Of a stretch of 32,490 nucleotides of DNA, positions 1-7,983 are shown one piece after another. The DNA comes from Sulfurovum sp. (GTDB lineage: Bacteria; Campylobacterota; Campylobacteria; Campylobacterales; Sulfurovaceae). Each line of letters starts with the position of its first letter. Position 1 is the first letter of the stretch. The translations under genes and the position numbers were made by a program. The DNA lies in contig JALWTA010000002.1 of assembly GCA_027082955.1 (NCBI GenBank), forward strand, positions 1-32,490, given 5' to 3'. The notes under the pieces were generated by a model. The model had not been told where the DNA came from, ran no database searches, and saw only the letters and a list, made by a program, of their open reading frames with translations.

Positions 1-97
1 TATAAATTCTATTAAAAAAGTAGATTGCTCTTTGTGACGTATAAAACTACACTCTTTTTGTATTTATGAAAAAGACATTTTTAGATTTCGAAGATCA
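1..97. other. Left flanking DNA, probably host chromosome
   Basis: This AT-rich stretch lies outside the proposed phage end at 98. A short reading frame begins at 66 (MKKTFLDFEDH) and meets a stop at 102-104, just inside the proposed prophage. The same codons from TTA (Leu) to CAT (His) reappear at the right border at 32371, followed there by different codons. This would fit insertion near the 5' end of a host gene, but the frame has no clear ribosome site and is too short to identify. Confidence 0.4.
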
Positions 98-99
98 TG
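81..99 (+). repeat. 19-bp direct repeat, left border copy
   Basis: TTAGATTTCGAAGATCATG is identical to 32371-32389, in the same orientation, at the opposite edge of the prophage. If the phage starts with TG at 98 and ends with CA at 32370, the part of the repeat lying outside the phage is 17 bp. Mu-family transposition normally duplicates about 5 bp of target, so this length is unexpected. Confidence 0.8.
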
Positions 100-125
100 T
101 GTAAGTAATCACAAAAAAGGTTAAT

Positions 126-148
126 TTTTTACAGTAAAAATGAGAATT
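126..148 (+). repeat. End element, forward copy (possible transposase site)
   Basis: This element, with core TTTTTTACAGTA, matches the reverse complement of 32042-32064 at 21 of 23 positions. It therefore forms an inverted pair across the whole prophage, one copy inside each end. A related inverted copy lies at 163-183. Inverted sites inside each end are what a MuA-type transposase needs to pair the ends. The core is also close to palindromic, so an operator or terminator role cannot be excluded. Confidence 0.5.
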
Positions 149-162
149 AGGCACACAAGTTC

Positions 163-183
163 ATGTTTATACTGTAAAAATAC
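163..183 (-). repeat. End element, second left copy (inverted)
   Basis: The plus strand reads TTTATACTGTAAAAA here, and the same 15 bases occur at 32046-32060. Read on the minus strand it is a relative of the 126-148 element. Multiple transposase sites of differing orientation at one end are normal in Mu, but the function here is inferred only from position and repetition. Confidence 0.45.
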
Positions 184-186
184 CAA

Positions 187-1287
187 TTAAAGTTTCACAA
201 GATCGTTAAAAATATTATTAAGTATTTGTCCGGTTAAGCGGCTTTTTTGTAGTTTTATATCTTTGCTTTTTGGGTCTTCAAAGAAAGAAACCCTTCCATC
301 TCTGTCAAGTTTGATTTTTCCGTGAGTTTCCGTCCATATTTTGTTTTTGTGCCAGTCAGTCCCGGTGATTGCGTATAGTGCTGCTGCAGCATCCCAAACA
401 CAGTCTCTATCTTCTATTTTTGCATGAGATCCATACATCGCACTAAGAATCATTGCCATTGGACTGTCAGTCTTGTTAGTCTGATATTGTCTGTATACAT
501 CCGTAGGATAACAGCCAGCTGCTTCATCAATAAGCACAACTGGTACTGGAGAAATGTTGATTGTATTTTTCGCTGCTTTTACTGCAGCGGGATGGAATCG
601 TCCAAAAGCTCCAAAATTCATATCCCATTGATTTTTGTTAACAAGCCCACCAACAATGACAAGTTTGTCAACTTTTTCTCTTACCAATTCAATACCGTGG
701 CATCTTGTTGTTTCCTTAAAAAGTTGTTCGATGTTATAACAATTACCTGCTACCACTATAGTAACTTTCTGTTCTGCAGAAGAAAGGATCCTGCAGTACA
801 TATCTATGGCATCCTCCCGCTGATCATCCAAAAGACCGTCGTTGTCAAATTCTGACACATCCCTGCCCTGACCTCTATAAACATCTGAAAGTTTTGGATA
901 ATTGCTGAATGGAGACGGCTGCACCCTTGTATCTTTTCTTTTTGACATGCTAATTGGTATATCTTCTCTCTTATAGTAGTAGAGGATGGAAGAAACAGCC
1001 AATGAACGCTTATTGTGTGTATCTACACCGCTTAGAGCAATACCAAGAAGATGTGTTTTTCCTGCTTTCTCGAGAGCAAGTATTGAGGAAAGAGACTGTG
1101 CTATGTCGTTGTCCCCAAGCGCATCATCATCAAATATGATGTCGTGATCATGATCGTATTTAATGTTGATTTTGTTTTGTGTAATTGTCTTGTTGTTTTC
1201 GTCTATGTGCGTATTTCTTGTTCCGCAAGCTGTGACAAAAAGTACGATTATTGTTATGGCTGCAAAAAGTATGTGACTTTTTCTCAT
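187..1287 (-). CDS. Nucleoside hydrolase-like lipoprotein (phage cargo gene)
   Basis: The 366-residue product starts with a lipoprotein signal: a basic start, a hydrophobic stretch at about residues 7-18, then lipobox VTAC with Cys21 as the lipidated residue. The mature part resembles inosine-uridine nucleoside hydrolases: an Asp-rich calcium-site-like motif FDDDALGDND near residue 52, the strand VTIVVAGN, and a later VIVGGLVN...WDMNFGAF block equivalent to the family's GG...EFN region. Substrate use cannot be assigned, because these motifs diverge from characterised enzymes. It would act at the cell envelope. The ATG follows AGGAG by 7 bases and sits 9 bases after the fibre-chaperone gene, so it is probably the last gene of the late operon, although base composition is AT-richer than the head genes. 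This position is typical for lysogenic-conversion cargo; superinfection exclusion or nucleoside scavenging are guesses. Confidence 0.75.
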   Translation of the reverse strand: MRKSHILFAAITIIVLFVTACGTRNTHIDENNKTITQNKINIKYDHDHDIIFDDDALGDNDIAQSLSSILALEKAGKTHLLGIALSGVDTHNKRSLAVSSILYYYKREDIPISMSKRKDTRVQPSPFSNYPKLSDVYRGQGRDVSEFDNDGLLDDQREDAIDMYCRILSSAEQKVTIVVAGNCYNIEQLFKETTRCHGIELVREKVDKLVIVGGLVNKNQWDMNFGAFGRFHPAAVKAAKNTINISPVPVVLIDEAAGCYPTDVYRQYQTNKTDSPMAMILSAMYGSHAKIEDRDCVWDAAAALYAITGTDWHKNKIWTETHGKIKLDRDGRVSFFEDPKSKDIKLQKSRLTGQILNNIFNDLVKL

Positions 1288-1296
1288 TTTTTTCTC

Positions 1297-1875
1297 CTAT
1301 TTGAATGTTGGGTATTCCGGGTATTGTGGGTCTCGTCCAGTCGCAATTGCTGATTTCCACTCGTCAATGCAGATTTTTGTCCACTTTAACCGCAAACCGA
1401 TTTTTGATAGCTTTTCATAGTGTTCTTGAAGTTCTTCTGGCTTTGATGAAATATAATCCTGCAGCGTCATATCTCCAGCATTTATTTTCAGTACGACACC
1501 TGCTATCTCTATTGTTAAACCATCCAGCGTCACTGGGTTATCTGTCTGTGCCGTCATCGCAACTATTGCAGCCTGCGCATAGGATTGATAGCTCCTGTCT
1601 TGAGACTGTTTTTTCATTGAATAGTGTTCATAGATATACTGTTCAATACTACCAATTCTCCTCTCTACTGAAGCTTGTGTGGCAGCATCTGTATTGCCTT
1701 CAACCCACTCAGTTCCGTCCCATTTTGGTTTATAGAGAGGTTTATCATGAGAGAATTCCTCTCTTATTAAGTCTTTTGGTTTAGACTCTAAAGGGGTGCC
1801 ATTCTTATCAAGTTTTGGCTCCCATATCACATCCTCAAGATAGTATCCGTTTTTGTCAATTTTTCTATATATCAT
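1297..1875 (-). CDS. Tail fibre assembly/chaperone-like protein
   Basis: This 192-residue protein directly follows the fibre gene (1-base gap). Its N-terminus (MIYRKIDKNGYYLEDVIW) and a central proline/tryptophan segment (YKPKWDGTEWVEG near residue 50) are of the kind found in fibre-associated proteins with DUF4376-type C-termini, as is the final LRLKWTKICIDEWKSAI...PEYP region. Such proteins help fold or cap the tail fibre. The assignment rests on position and these weak motifs. No transmembrane segment or signal is visible. Confidence 0.6.
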   Translation of the reverse strand: MIYRKIDKNGYYLEDVIWEPKLDKNGTPLESKPKDLIREEFSHDKPLYKPKWDGTEWVEGNTDAATQASVERRIGSIEQYIYEHYSMKKQSQDRSYQSYAQAAIVAMTAQTDNPVTLDGLTIEIAGVVLKINAGDMTLQDYISSKPEELQEHYEKLSKIGLRLKWTKICIDEWKSAIATGRDPQYPEYPTFK

Positions 1876-1876
1876 T

Positions 1877-2929
1877 CTAATTCTCCGCTTTATAGATGAA
1901 AGTCATATACATATAATATGCGCCGATCGTTTCGCAAAATATACGACCATCCGCATACACCATCGCGCGTGGGACACCTCCTGCATTGTGTCTGTTCGAG
2001 GCAGCTGCCGCATACATTGTTGTCGATGGCCTATACCCTGCCGGTAGTGTGCATATTTGACGACTACCCCAACCGCTTGAGCCGCTTGAATTGTACGGTG
2101 CTCCAGTCACGACAACTGTCCCGTCATTAAACTTCTTGTAGTATAGATTTCCTGTCCACCCATTTATTTTTGACACATTAAACCACCCAGTATTTGAGCT
2201 TGTATATGCAACTTTTTTCCAGTTTGTCCAAAATTTGTTATATCGCGATCTGACATACATATCAGCACCATTATTATATTGTGCTGCTATCTGTCTGCAA
2301 TTATCAGTGCTTGAGTAAAACTGCGTGTTGATATGCCAGTAGTACGTACTGTCGGGGGTGTTTGCATGGTTTGAGACAATATTGATATGGTCAGGATTGC
2401 CATTTTCAACAGCGTTTGGGTCGAATGATGTCGATGTTGTACTGACGCTAAGAAGCGTGTTCATGTAAGTCATGATATCAGCTACAATATGACCGCTTTT
2501 TGTGAGATTACCTTGAACGTCAAGATCGCCTACTATCGCACCTCCATTTTTTTTAATGTATTGCTCTCCTTGTTCTACCCAGTTTACACTTGGAGGAGAA
2601 TCGGTATTTCCATCAATTTTTGATACGTAAAAAGTATTTCCAATACTTACAGATTCTCCAGTATTGATCGTTGTTGGTGTTCCTTGTGCTCCCCACTCTC
2701 CTCTGTATTGTGTCAAATCTGCCATGCTGGCAGCAGCATTGACACTTGGTAAAACACCATTCAATTCTAAGACAAAAGCATTCAATTTTTCGATAAAGGT
2801 TGTCTCTTCGACTGCATGAGTATTGAACCATGCAAGAAGTGAGTTCACCTTGTTTTGGAAGTCTGCATCATAAAGTCCTGTCGGCGGAGCCGGTGGAATT
2901 GTGATGTCTTGTTGTATTTCATTTACCAT
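1877..2929 (-). CDS. Tail fibre protein
   Basis: This 350-residue protein has a short Pro-rich N-terminus, which could attach to the tail, then an alpha-helical segment (about 25-70). A collagen-free shaft region with IGNTFYVSKIDGN and GGAIVGDLDVQGN follows, the latter typical of phage fibre repeats. Around residues 190-245 the pattern of a pyocin-knob domain is visible (INTQFYSS, YVRSRYNKFWTNWKKV). The C-terminus (GTVVVTGAP...LPAGYRPS...MVYADGRIF) is a beta-rich tip like those of Mu gpS/T4-type receptor fibres. It should determine host range. It lies between the tail-tip gene (3-base gap) and the fibre chaperone. Confidence 0.85.
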   Translation of the reverse strand: MVNEIQQDITIPPAPPTGLYDADFQNKVNSLLAWFNTHAVEETTFIEKLNAFVLELNGVLPSVNAAASMADLTQYRGEWGAQGTPTTINTGESVSIGNTFYVSKIDGNTDSPPSVNWVEQGEQYIKKNGGAIVGDLDVQGNLTKSGHIVADIMTYMNTLLSVSTTSTSFDPNAVENGNPDHINIVSNHANTPDSTYYWHINTQFYSSTDNCRQIAAQYNNGADMYVRSRYNKFWTNWKKVAYTSSNTGWFNVSKINGWTGNLYYKKFNDGTVVVTGAPYNSSGSSGWGSRQICTLPAGYRPSTTMYAAAASNRHNAGGVPRAMVYADGRIFCETIGAYYMYMTFIYKAEN

Positions 2930-2932
2930 TTT

Positions 2933-4120
2933 TTAACACTCCTTATTATTTTTTTTGTATTTGAAGCTTTCAATCTTCACCGGCATCCCCGTTTTTGATG
3001 CATTCTCAAGCGACAGTTCGTTGTCTTGCATCATGCCAAACGTGTTAAATGCCTGATGTCTGTCATCTGTCAGATAATAGGTTGCAGGTTGATTAAAAAG
3101 AAGGTCTATGACACTATCCATATAATCAATATCTTCTGTGTCAAACATCGCTTTTGCTGTATAGATCTTCACATAGTCGTCTCCTCCATCTTCGATGTCA
3201 CCCCATTTATCTCTTTTGGGTGGACGCAGGGATATTCTTCTGGATGACAATCCTCTCATTGTGCACCCTATTTCTCTTTTTTCTCCCGCGGTTACAGATG
3301 CTAATTCTGCGAGAAGAACCCCTTTATATGGTTTTGGTTCTATGGTGATACGAACCTGTTGATACTCTTTTTTTATGAGAGGAATTTGTGCGCTCCTCTC
3401 CGTATCGCAAGATACAAACCTGAGCCATGAGGCAAAATCGTGTATCATTGAGGTATCAACAAGGCTTCTCTGGTATGTTCCAATGTCGGTGCCATCGACA
3501 GTAACTCCCCCTACACTTCCAAACAGCACCCACGAGGAAAAATCACTAATACTTGCAGGATCTGTGTGTGGGACGATGTTTGTTTGAATCACATTCCCGC
3601 TTTCGTCAAGCTGCTCTACTTTTAAAAAAGTTCCATACAGTCCAAAAAGGCTTAGGGTGTCACATCGCTGAAATGCAAGTGTCATTATGAGGTGTTCCCC
3701 TATTTTTTTGGTCGCTGTTGTAAAGTAATAATCAAGGCATGCATGTGCATTGTCTTTGCCGAGCGACGACCATTTGCTGTTATGCGAGAGTGGAGATGTG
3801 TCATTGTTTATTTCCTGCGACAGATATCTGTTACCCTTAAGCACAACGGTTGCATTCTCCGGATACACCCTTCCCGCTTCATATTCAAGATATCCGATTG
3901 CCCTCCATGCCGATGTGTCTTCTACAGGATCTGATATGTTTTGGTCTATAATACTTTGAAATATGACACCAACATAGCTGCTTGGATCTCCTGATGTACG
4001 TTCCTTCACATAAACAATGCTGTTTTTTGCATATGTTGTACCAGACTGATACTCTGTATCAGATGTGACATATGCATTCGAAGAAACAAGTGTGATTGGT
4101 TTTGCAGGAATAGCTATCAT
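2933..4120 (-). CDS. Tail tip/baseplate protein with carbohydrate-binding-like repeats
   Basis: This 395-residue protein overlaps the end of the tape-measure gene by four bases (ATGA). Two similar blocks near the N-terminus (about residues 22-70 and 74-118) have the Y..G..Y..N..V......Y.......S..W pattern of chitin-binding CBM5/12-like modules, which phages use at tail tips to touch surface sugars. The rest is unassigned and ends with a Lys-rich tail. It is the only gene between tape measure and fibre, so it probably takes the place of the usual distal-tail and hub proteins. That role is inference from position. Confidence 0.6.
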   Translation of the reverse strand: MIAIPAKPITLVSSNAYVTSDTEYQSGTTYAKNSIVYVKERTSGDPSSYVGVIFQSIIDQNISDPVEDTSAWRAIGYLEYEAGRVYPENATVVLKGNRYLSQEINNDTSPLSHNSKWSSLGKDNAHACLDYYFTTATKKIGEHLIMTLAFQRCDTLSLFGLYGTFLKVEQLDESGNVIQTNIVPHTDPASISDFSSWVLFGSVGGVTVDGTDIGTYQRSLVDTSMIHDFASWLRFVSCDTERSAQIPLIKKEYQQVRITIEPKPYKGVLLAELASVTAGEKREIGCTMRGLSSRRISLRPPKRDKWGDIEDGGDDYVKIYTAKAMFDTEDIDYMDSVIDLLFNQPATYYLTDDRHQAFNTFGMMQDNELSLENASKTGMPVKIESFKYKKNNKEC

Positions 4121-7100
4121 GCAGCGCCTCCTGCTCTATATGCAGCAGCTACGGCATCACGTGCCTGCGTTTCTTGGATCTCTATTCCTTTTGCATTCTG
4201 TGCATTTGCTTCTTTTTGAAGGGCGATTAATTCTTTGAGCAACTCTATGTTTCTATCAAGTTTGTTGTCTTTTTCCGTTGATGCTTTTGTATCTGCCTGA
4301 ATTCCTGTTGCAATTCGCTGCAGACGCACAATCTCTTCTGTATTTGCAGATGTTGCAATGTTTGCGTCAAGAAGACTCATCTCATCCTGTCTTGTTACAG
4401 ACTGGACTGCTGCATTCATCCCTATTATCCCTCTAAGGTATGACTCTTTGCTGTTTGCTGTTTCCTCAAGCTTCTTTGCATAATCACTGAACAATCCAGG
4501 TACTTTCTCGTAGTTCTTGTCTGCAATTGCTGTATACAGATTATCGACGATCTTTGGGATATCTTTGCCCATTAGTTGACTAAACGTGCCATATACACTA
4601 TCCTGCATTGATGCAATAGACCTATTGAGTGCATTTCTCAGTTTAATCTCTTTGTTTATAAGGTCTATCGCCTCTTTCAGTTTCGCAACGCGCTTTTCTT
4701 CTGTTGATTTCGCATCGTTGTTTGTTTTTGCAATTGAGTCTCCGGTTGCATTGTAGTATTCTGCAAAATCACCCATATTTGACATCAGTGTCCCATAAAG
4801 CCCCTCAAGGTTTTTAAGCTCTGCTTGTGCTGCTGCAATTGCGGGAGACGTAATGCGACTGTAGTCTATTCCTCCAACAGCATCGACTGACTGCTCTACC
4901 CCATCTGCAGCAGCCTGCCCCACACCTGTTACCATTGCCTGTATTGAACTGTGTACAGACTTACCAAAGCTTACTGCCGCTTTGCCTGCTTCGTGTGAAC
5001 TTTTAATCAGCACATTGTTGTCAGATATTTGCCCCTTGATGACATTGGAGTGCGCTTGCGCTATTTTCCCTTTTGCACCAAGTTCCCCGTAGGCAACCTG
5101 AAGGCTCATTTCACCTGCGGCTACTTTGGCTGCAATTTCCGCTTTCAGTGTCGAGATTGTAGCTCTGACAGAAATAATTTTTTGCTGCGTCTCAAGAACG
5201 AGTGCCCTAAATTGAGCTTTTGAGGCTGGTAGTGCAACATTGTGTATCTGAAGAGCATATTGCAACTGCTGCTGCATAAATTGCTTTTGCTCAGCACTGC
5301 TGAAAAAGTTTTTTGTGAAAGTGTCCATGGCAGACTTGAATCTGTCAAGCCCACCGGCTGCCTGCACAAGTGTGTCGGAAGCTGCAAAGTCCTGGACAGT
5401 CTGACCAAATAGTGCAAGCTGCTGTCTGACAGTTTCGTGTTCTGTGGCAATTCTCACCAACTCCTGTACATACTCTTCTCCAGTTGTTCGCAGGCTGTTT
5501 AGTTTGCTGATATTCTCTGGAGACGCAATAGTATTGATGGCTCCTGAAACTGCGTTATTCAACTGTTCTGTAAGGGCAGCATTAATGGCTTTTGCTTGCT
5601 CTTCGGCAGACATGTCTTTTAGATTCACTTTCCCAATATTGACGACATACTCATTGATTTTCTGTTCAATTGCATTTGTGTCTAATCCAAGTGTATCGAG
5701 CGCTGTGCCGGCAGCATCGATGCCGTCTTGAAAAGCTTGACCAAGCTGCTTTGCAATGCTTTGTGGCAACTTGCTGGTCTGTTCTTTGATCTTCTCGCTA
5801 TGGAAGATACCAAGGATTGACGAACTCTTTTTGATTGCCTCATATTTATCTGCTTCCACGCCTTTCACAAAGCCTTCGACCGCCTGATCGTAAAACTTTA
5901 TTCCAGACCCTATCAGCTCCGTTGTGGATGCAGAGATGATGCCACCAAGCACAGAAGATGTCTTCGGGGCAAAGTTTGATCCTGATAGATTAAGACTGCT
6001 CGAAGATGCCAGCGCAGACAAAAGGTTTTGATCCATACTTTCGAGGTGTGCCAGCATCTGTCGGGTTGCGGTCAGTTGTGGATCCTGGTATTTTTTGAGT
6101 GTATCGATGATCTGCTGTGTACCTTTGGACTCAAATTCACCGCGCCCTGCTGCCGCCCTGATCTCTGCTTCTGAAAGTGTATTGGAGAACATCGCCCCAA
6201 TGGTTTGCACTGCGGTACCAAGACCCGGCATCAAAGTGTCCAAAGAGGAACCTATCAGGTTCCCTGTAGCGTTAGCAACAGAGAAAGGATCTCCGCTGCC
6301 AAATGCCTTGCCAAACGCGTTTATGCTGCCAAGAAGGTTGTCAAACAGATGCCCAAAAACGCTGTCGTTTTTGATGCCGAAAGCCTCCTGAAGCTTATCG
6401 GCAAGAGAATCTGTAGACTGCTTCATCTTCGCTATCTCTGCTTCGTAGATCTCTGCGAGTTCAGACTGCTTTAGATATTTGCCAAGACCGGCCAGCTCAT
6501 TCCCAAGTTTTGCGATCTGCACAAGCTCATCGCCGCCGGCATTGAAGAGTCTCGCATCCCTCAGTCTATCTTGCGCTTTTTTCAGCCCTTTTGCGTAGGC
6601 TTCCGCGGCTTTTTTGGCTTCTTTGAGTGCTTTTGTGTGCGATTTTGTATTGGATGTGAGTTTTTTTGATGAGTCCCCCGCTGCACTCATTTTGTATGCA
6701 AGTTTTTGTGTTTCAGACACTATCTCTTTTGTGTCCGATATGGTTCCTTTTGGTATAGTGATTGTTTTTATGGATGATGCAACCCCTTGAAGCTTCTCAT
6801 CAAAGGCTGCAATATCTTCAAGATCTTTATCGGCTTCTGCCCACAGTCTTGCTCCCGCATCAGAAGCTTTCATGTCTTTTTTGAGCGAACGGATCTTTGA
6901 AAGCACAAGTGTGACACCTACCCCACTCTTTTTTGCCTCTTCGAGATCTCGTTTTAATTCTTCCATTTTTGCTGCATTTTCCGCATGGCTTCCGTTCCAC
7001 CATACACGTGCTGCACCTGCAAGTTTTTTATACCCAGCATAGGCAATCCTAAACCCTGCTACAAGCTTGGATACCCATTTTATCAATGTGCCAACAGCAC

Positions 7101-7983
7101 TGATCCCTCCATTGACCATTGATACCAAAGCATCTGAAAAAACTTGCATAGCATCAGGACCGGCTGTATTCATCTGGAGGGTAACGGTTTTTAGTGCCTG
7201 TTTGATACCGGAAAAAACAGGCTGTGTAATCTGCCCTGCCATCGTGTCCCATGCCACCTGGAAGTTGCTTACTGCGACTGCCCATGTGTCTTGTGCTGCA
7301 CCCGTCTCTTTCATCTTTTCTTTAAGGTAGGCAACTTTGTCTGCAGCGGCTTTGTACTCTTCTTTGCTTACCCCAATAGCTTTCATCATCTTTCCAAAAC
7401 CGGAAGATGCTTCCCATGTGCCTGCTGCAAGATCATCGATGCCGGATTGAAGTTCTTCTGCGGTCATGCCAAAGTTTGATGCCGTATTGGAGGCAAGTTT
7501 TACTATTTCAATTTGATCTTTTACTGCCCATTTGTATTTATCCATACCTGGCTTTGCAAGAGCATAAATATCTACAAGGTCACTCATGCCCATTGCTGTT
7601 TGTGCATTGGTGGTTTTCAGTATCTGCATCATGTCGTTAACCTCTGCAGCAACAAGCTTTTTGCGCTGCATAGCATCAACTGCTTCACCAGATATCGTTA
7701 CATAACTCTTCGAGGCACTAACCATTGCTGTCAATTTTGCTCTTGAAGCATCCATCGCTTTGTTATATTCAAAGCCACTTTCAACAACAAAACCGACAGC
7801 CTTCCCTAAACCATAGATAGCTCCTGTCACACCCGCTATGGTAAGAAGACTTTTATGAAAAGAGGAAAGAGCTGTCTGTGCTTTTAAGACTTTTCTATCC
7901 AGCTTGTCAAACGAGTTGCGTACAGCAGTCACTTCACCTGTCTTCGCGTCAACAGACAGGGTGATTTTCAAGTTTTTGTTCAT
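4117..7983 (-). CDS. Tail tape measure protein
   Basis: The product has 1288 residues and is the largest in the window. It is mostly helical, rich in Ala, Lys and Gln, with long coiled-coil stretches. Hydrophobic glycine-rich segments occur near residues 50-75 and 285-315, and another around 560-600 (FGKAFGSGDPFSVANATGNLIGSSLDTLMPGLGTAVQTIG). This is the standard build of a tape measure, which sets tail length and passes into the host envelope at DNA entry. Its ATG overlaps the stop of the frameshifted chaperone product (ATGA at 7983-7980), the classic order chaperone-tape measure. By the usual ratio of about 1.5 Angstrom per residue, the tail would be near 190 nm. Confidence 0.92.
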   Translation of the reverse strand: MNKNLKITLSVDAKTGEVTAVRNSFDKLDRKVLKAQTALSSFHKSLLTIAGVTGAIYGLGKAVGFVVESGFEYNKAMDASRAKLTAMVSASKSYVTISGEAVDAMQRKKLVAAEVNDMMQILKTTNAQTAMGMSDLVDIYALAKPGMDKYKWAVKDQIEIVKLASNTASNFGMTAEELQSGIDDLAAGTWEASSGFGKMMKAIGVSKEEYKAAADKVAYLKEKMKETGAAQDTWAVAVSNFQVAWDTMAGQITQPVFSGIKQALKTVTLQMNTAGPDAMQVFSDALVSMVNGGISAVGTLIKWVSKLVAGFRIAYAGYKKLAGAARVWWNGSHAENAAKMEELKRDLEEAKKSGVGVTLVLSKIRSLKKDMKASDAGARLWAEADKDLEDIAAFDEKLQGVASSIKTITIPKGTISDTKEIVSETQKLAYKMSAAGDSSKKLTSNTKSHTKALKEAKKAAEAYAKGLKKAQDRLRDARLFNAGGDELVQIAKLGNELAGLGKYLKQSELAEIYEAEIAKMKQSTDSLADKLQEAFGIKNDSVFGHLFDNLLGSINAFGKAFGSGDPFSVANATGNLIGSSLDTLMPGLGTAVQTIGAMFSNTLSEAEIRAAAGRGEFESKGTQQIIDTLKKYQDPQLTATRQMLAHLESMDQNLLSALASSSSLNLSGSNFAPKTSSVLGGIISASTTELIGSGIKFYDQAVEGFVKGVEADKYEAIKKSSSILGIFHSEKIKEQTSKLPQSIAKQLGQAFQDGIDAAGTALDTLGLDTNAIEQKINEYVVNIGKVNLKDMSAEEQAKAINAALTEQLNNAVSGAINTIASPENISKLNSLRTTGEEYVQELVRIATEHETVRQQLALFGQTVQDFAASDTLVQAAGGLDRFKSAMDTFTKNFFSSAEQKQFMQQQLQYALQIHNVALPASKAQFRALVLETQQKIISVRATISTLKAEIAAKVAAGEMSLQVAYGELGAKGKIAQAHSNVIKGQISDNNVLIKSSHEAGKAAVSFGKSVHSSIQAMVTGVGQAAADGVEQSVDAVGGIDYSRITSPAIAAAQAELKNLEGLYGTLMSNMGDFAEYYNATGDSIAKTNNDAKSTEEKRVAKLKEAIDLINKEIKLRNALNRSIASMQDSVYGTFSQLMGKDIPKIVDNLYTAIADKNYEKVPGLFSDYAKKLEETANSKESYLRGIIGMNAAVQSVTRQDEMSLLDANIATSANTEEIVRLQRIATGIQADTKASTEKDNKLDRNIELLKELIALQKEANAQNAKGIEIQETQARDAVAAAYRAGGAA

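Larger units (their letters stand above)
98..186. other. Prophage right end (phage orientation), non-coding
   Basis: The segment between the proposed TG terminus at 98 and the stop codon of the lipoprotein gene at 187 is AT-rich and has no gene. It starts TGTG, mirrored by CACA at 32367-32370, as expected for Mu-type ends (TG...CA). It contains two copies of an ACAGTA-centred element (126-148 and, inverted, 163-183), also found at the other end. The exact terminus is inferred from the TG/CA rule and the border repeat. Confidence 0.45.
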
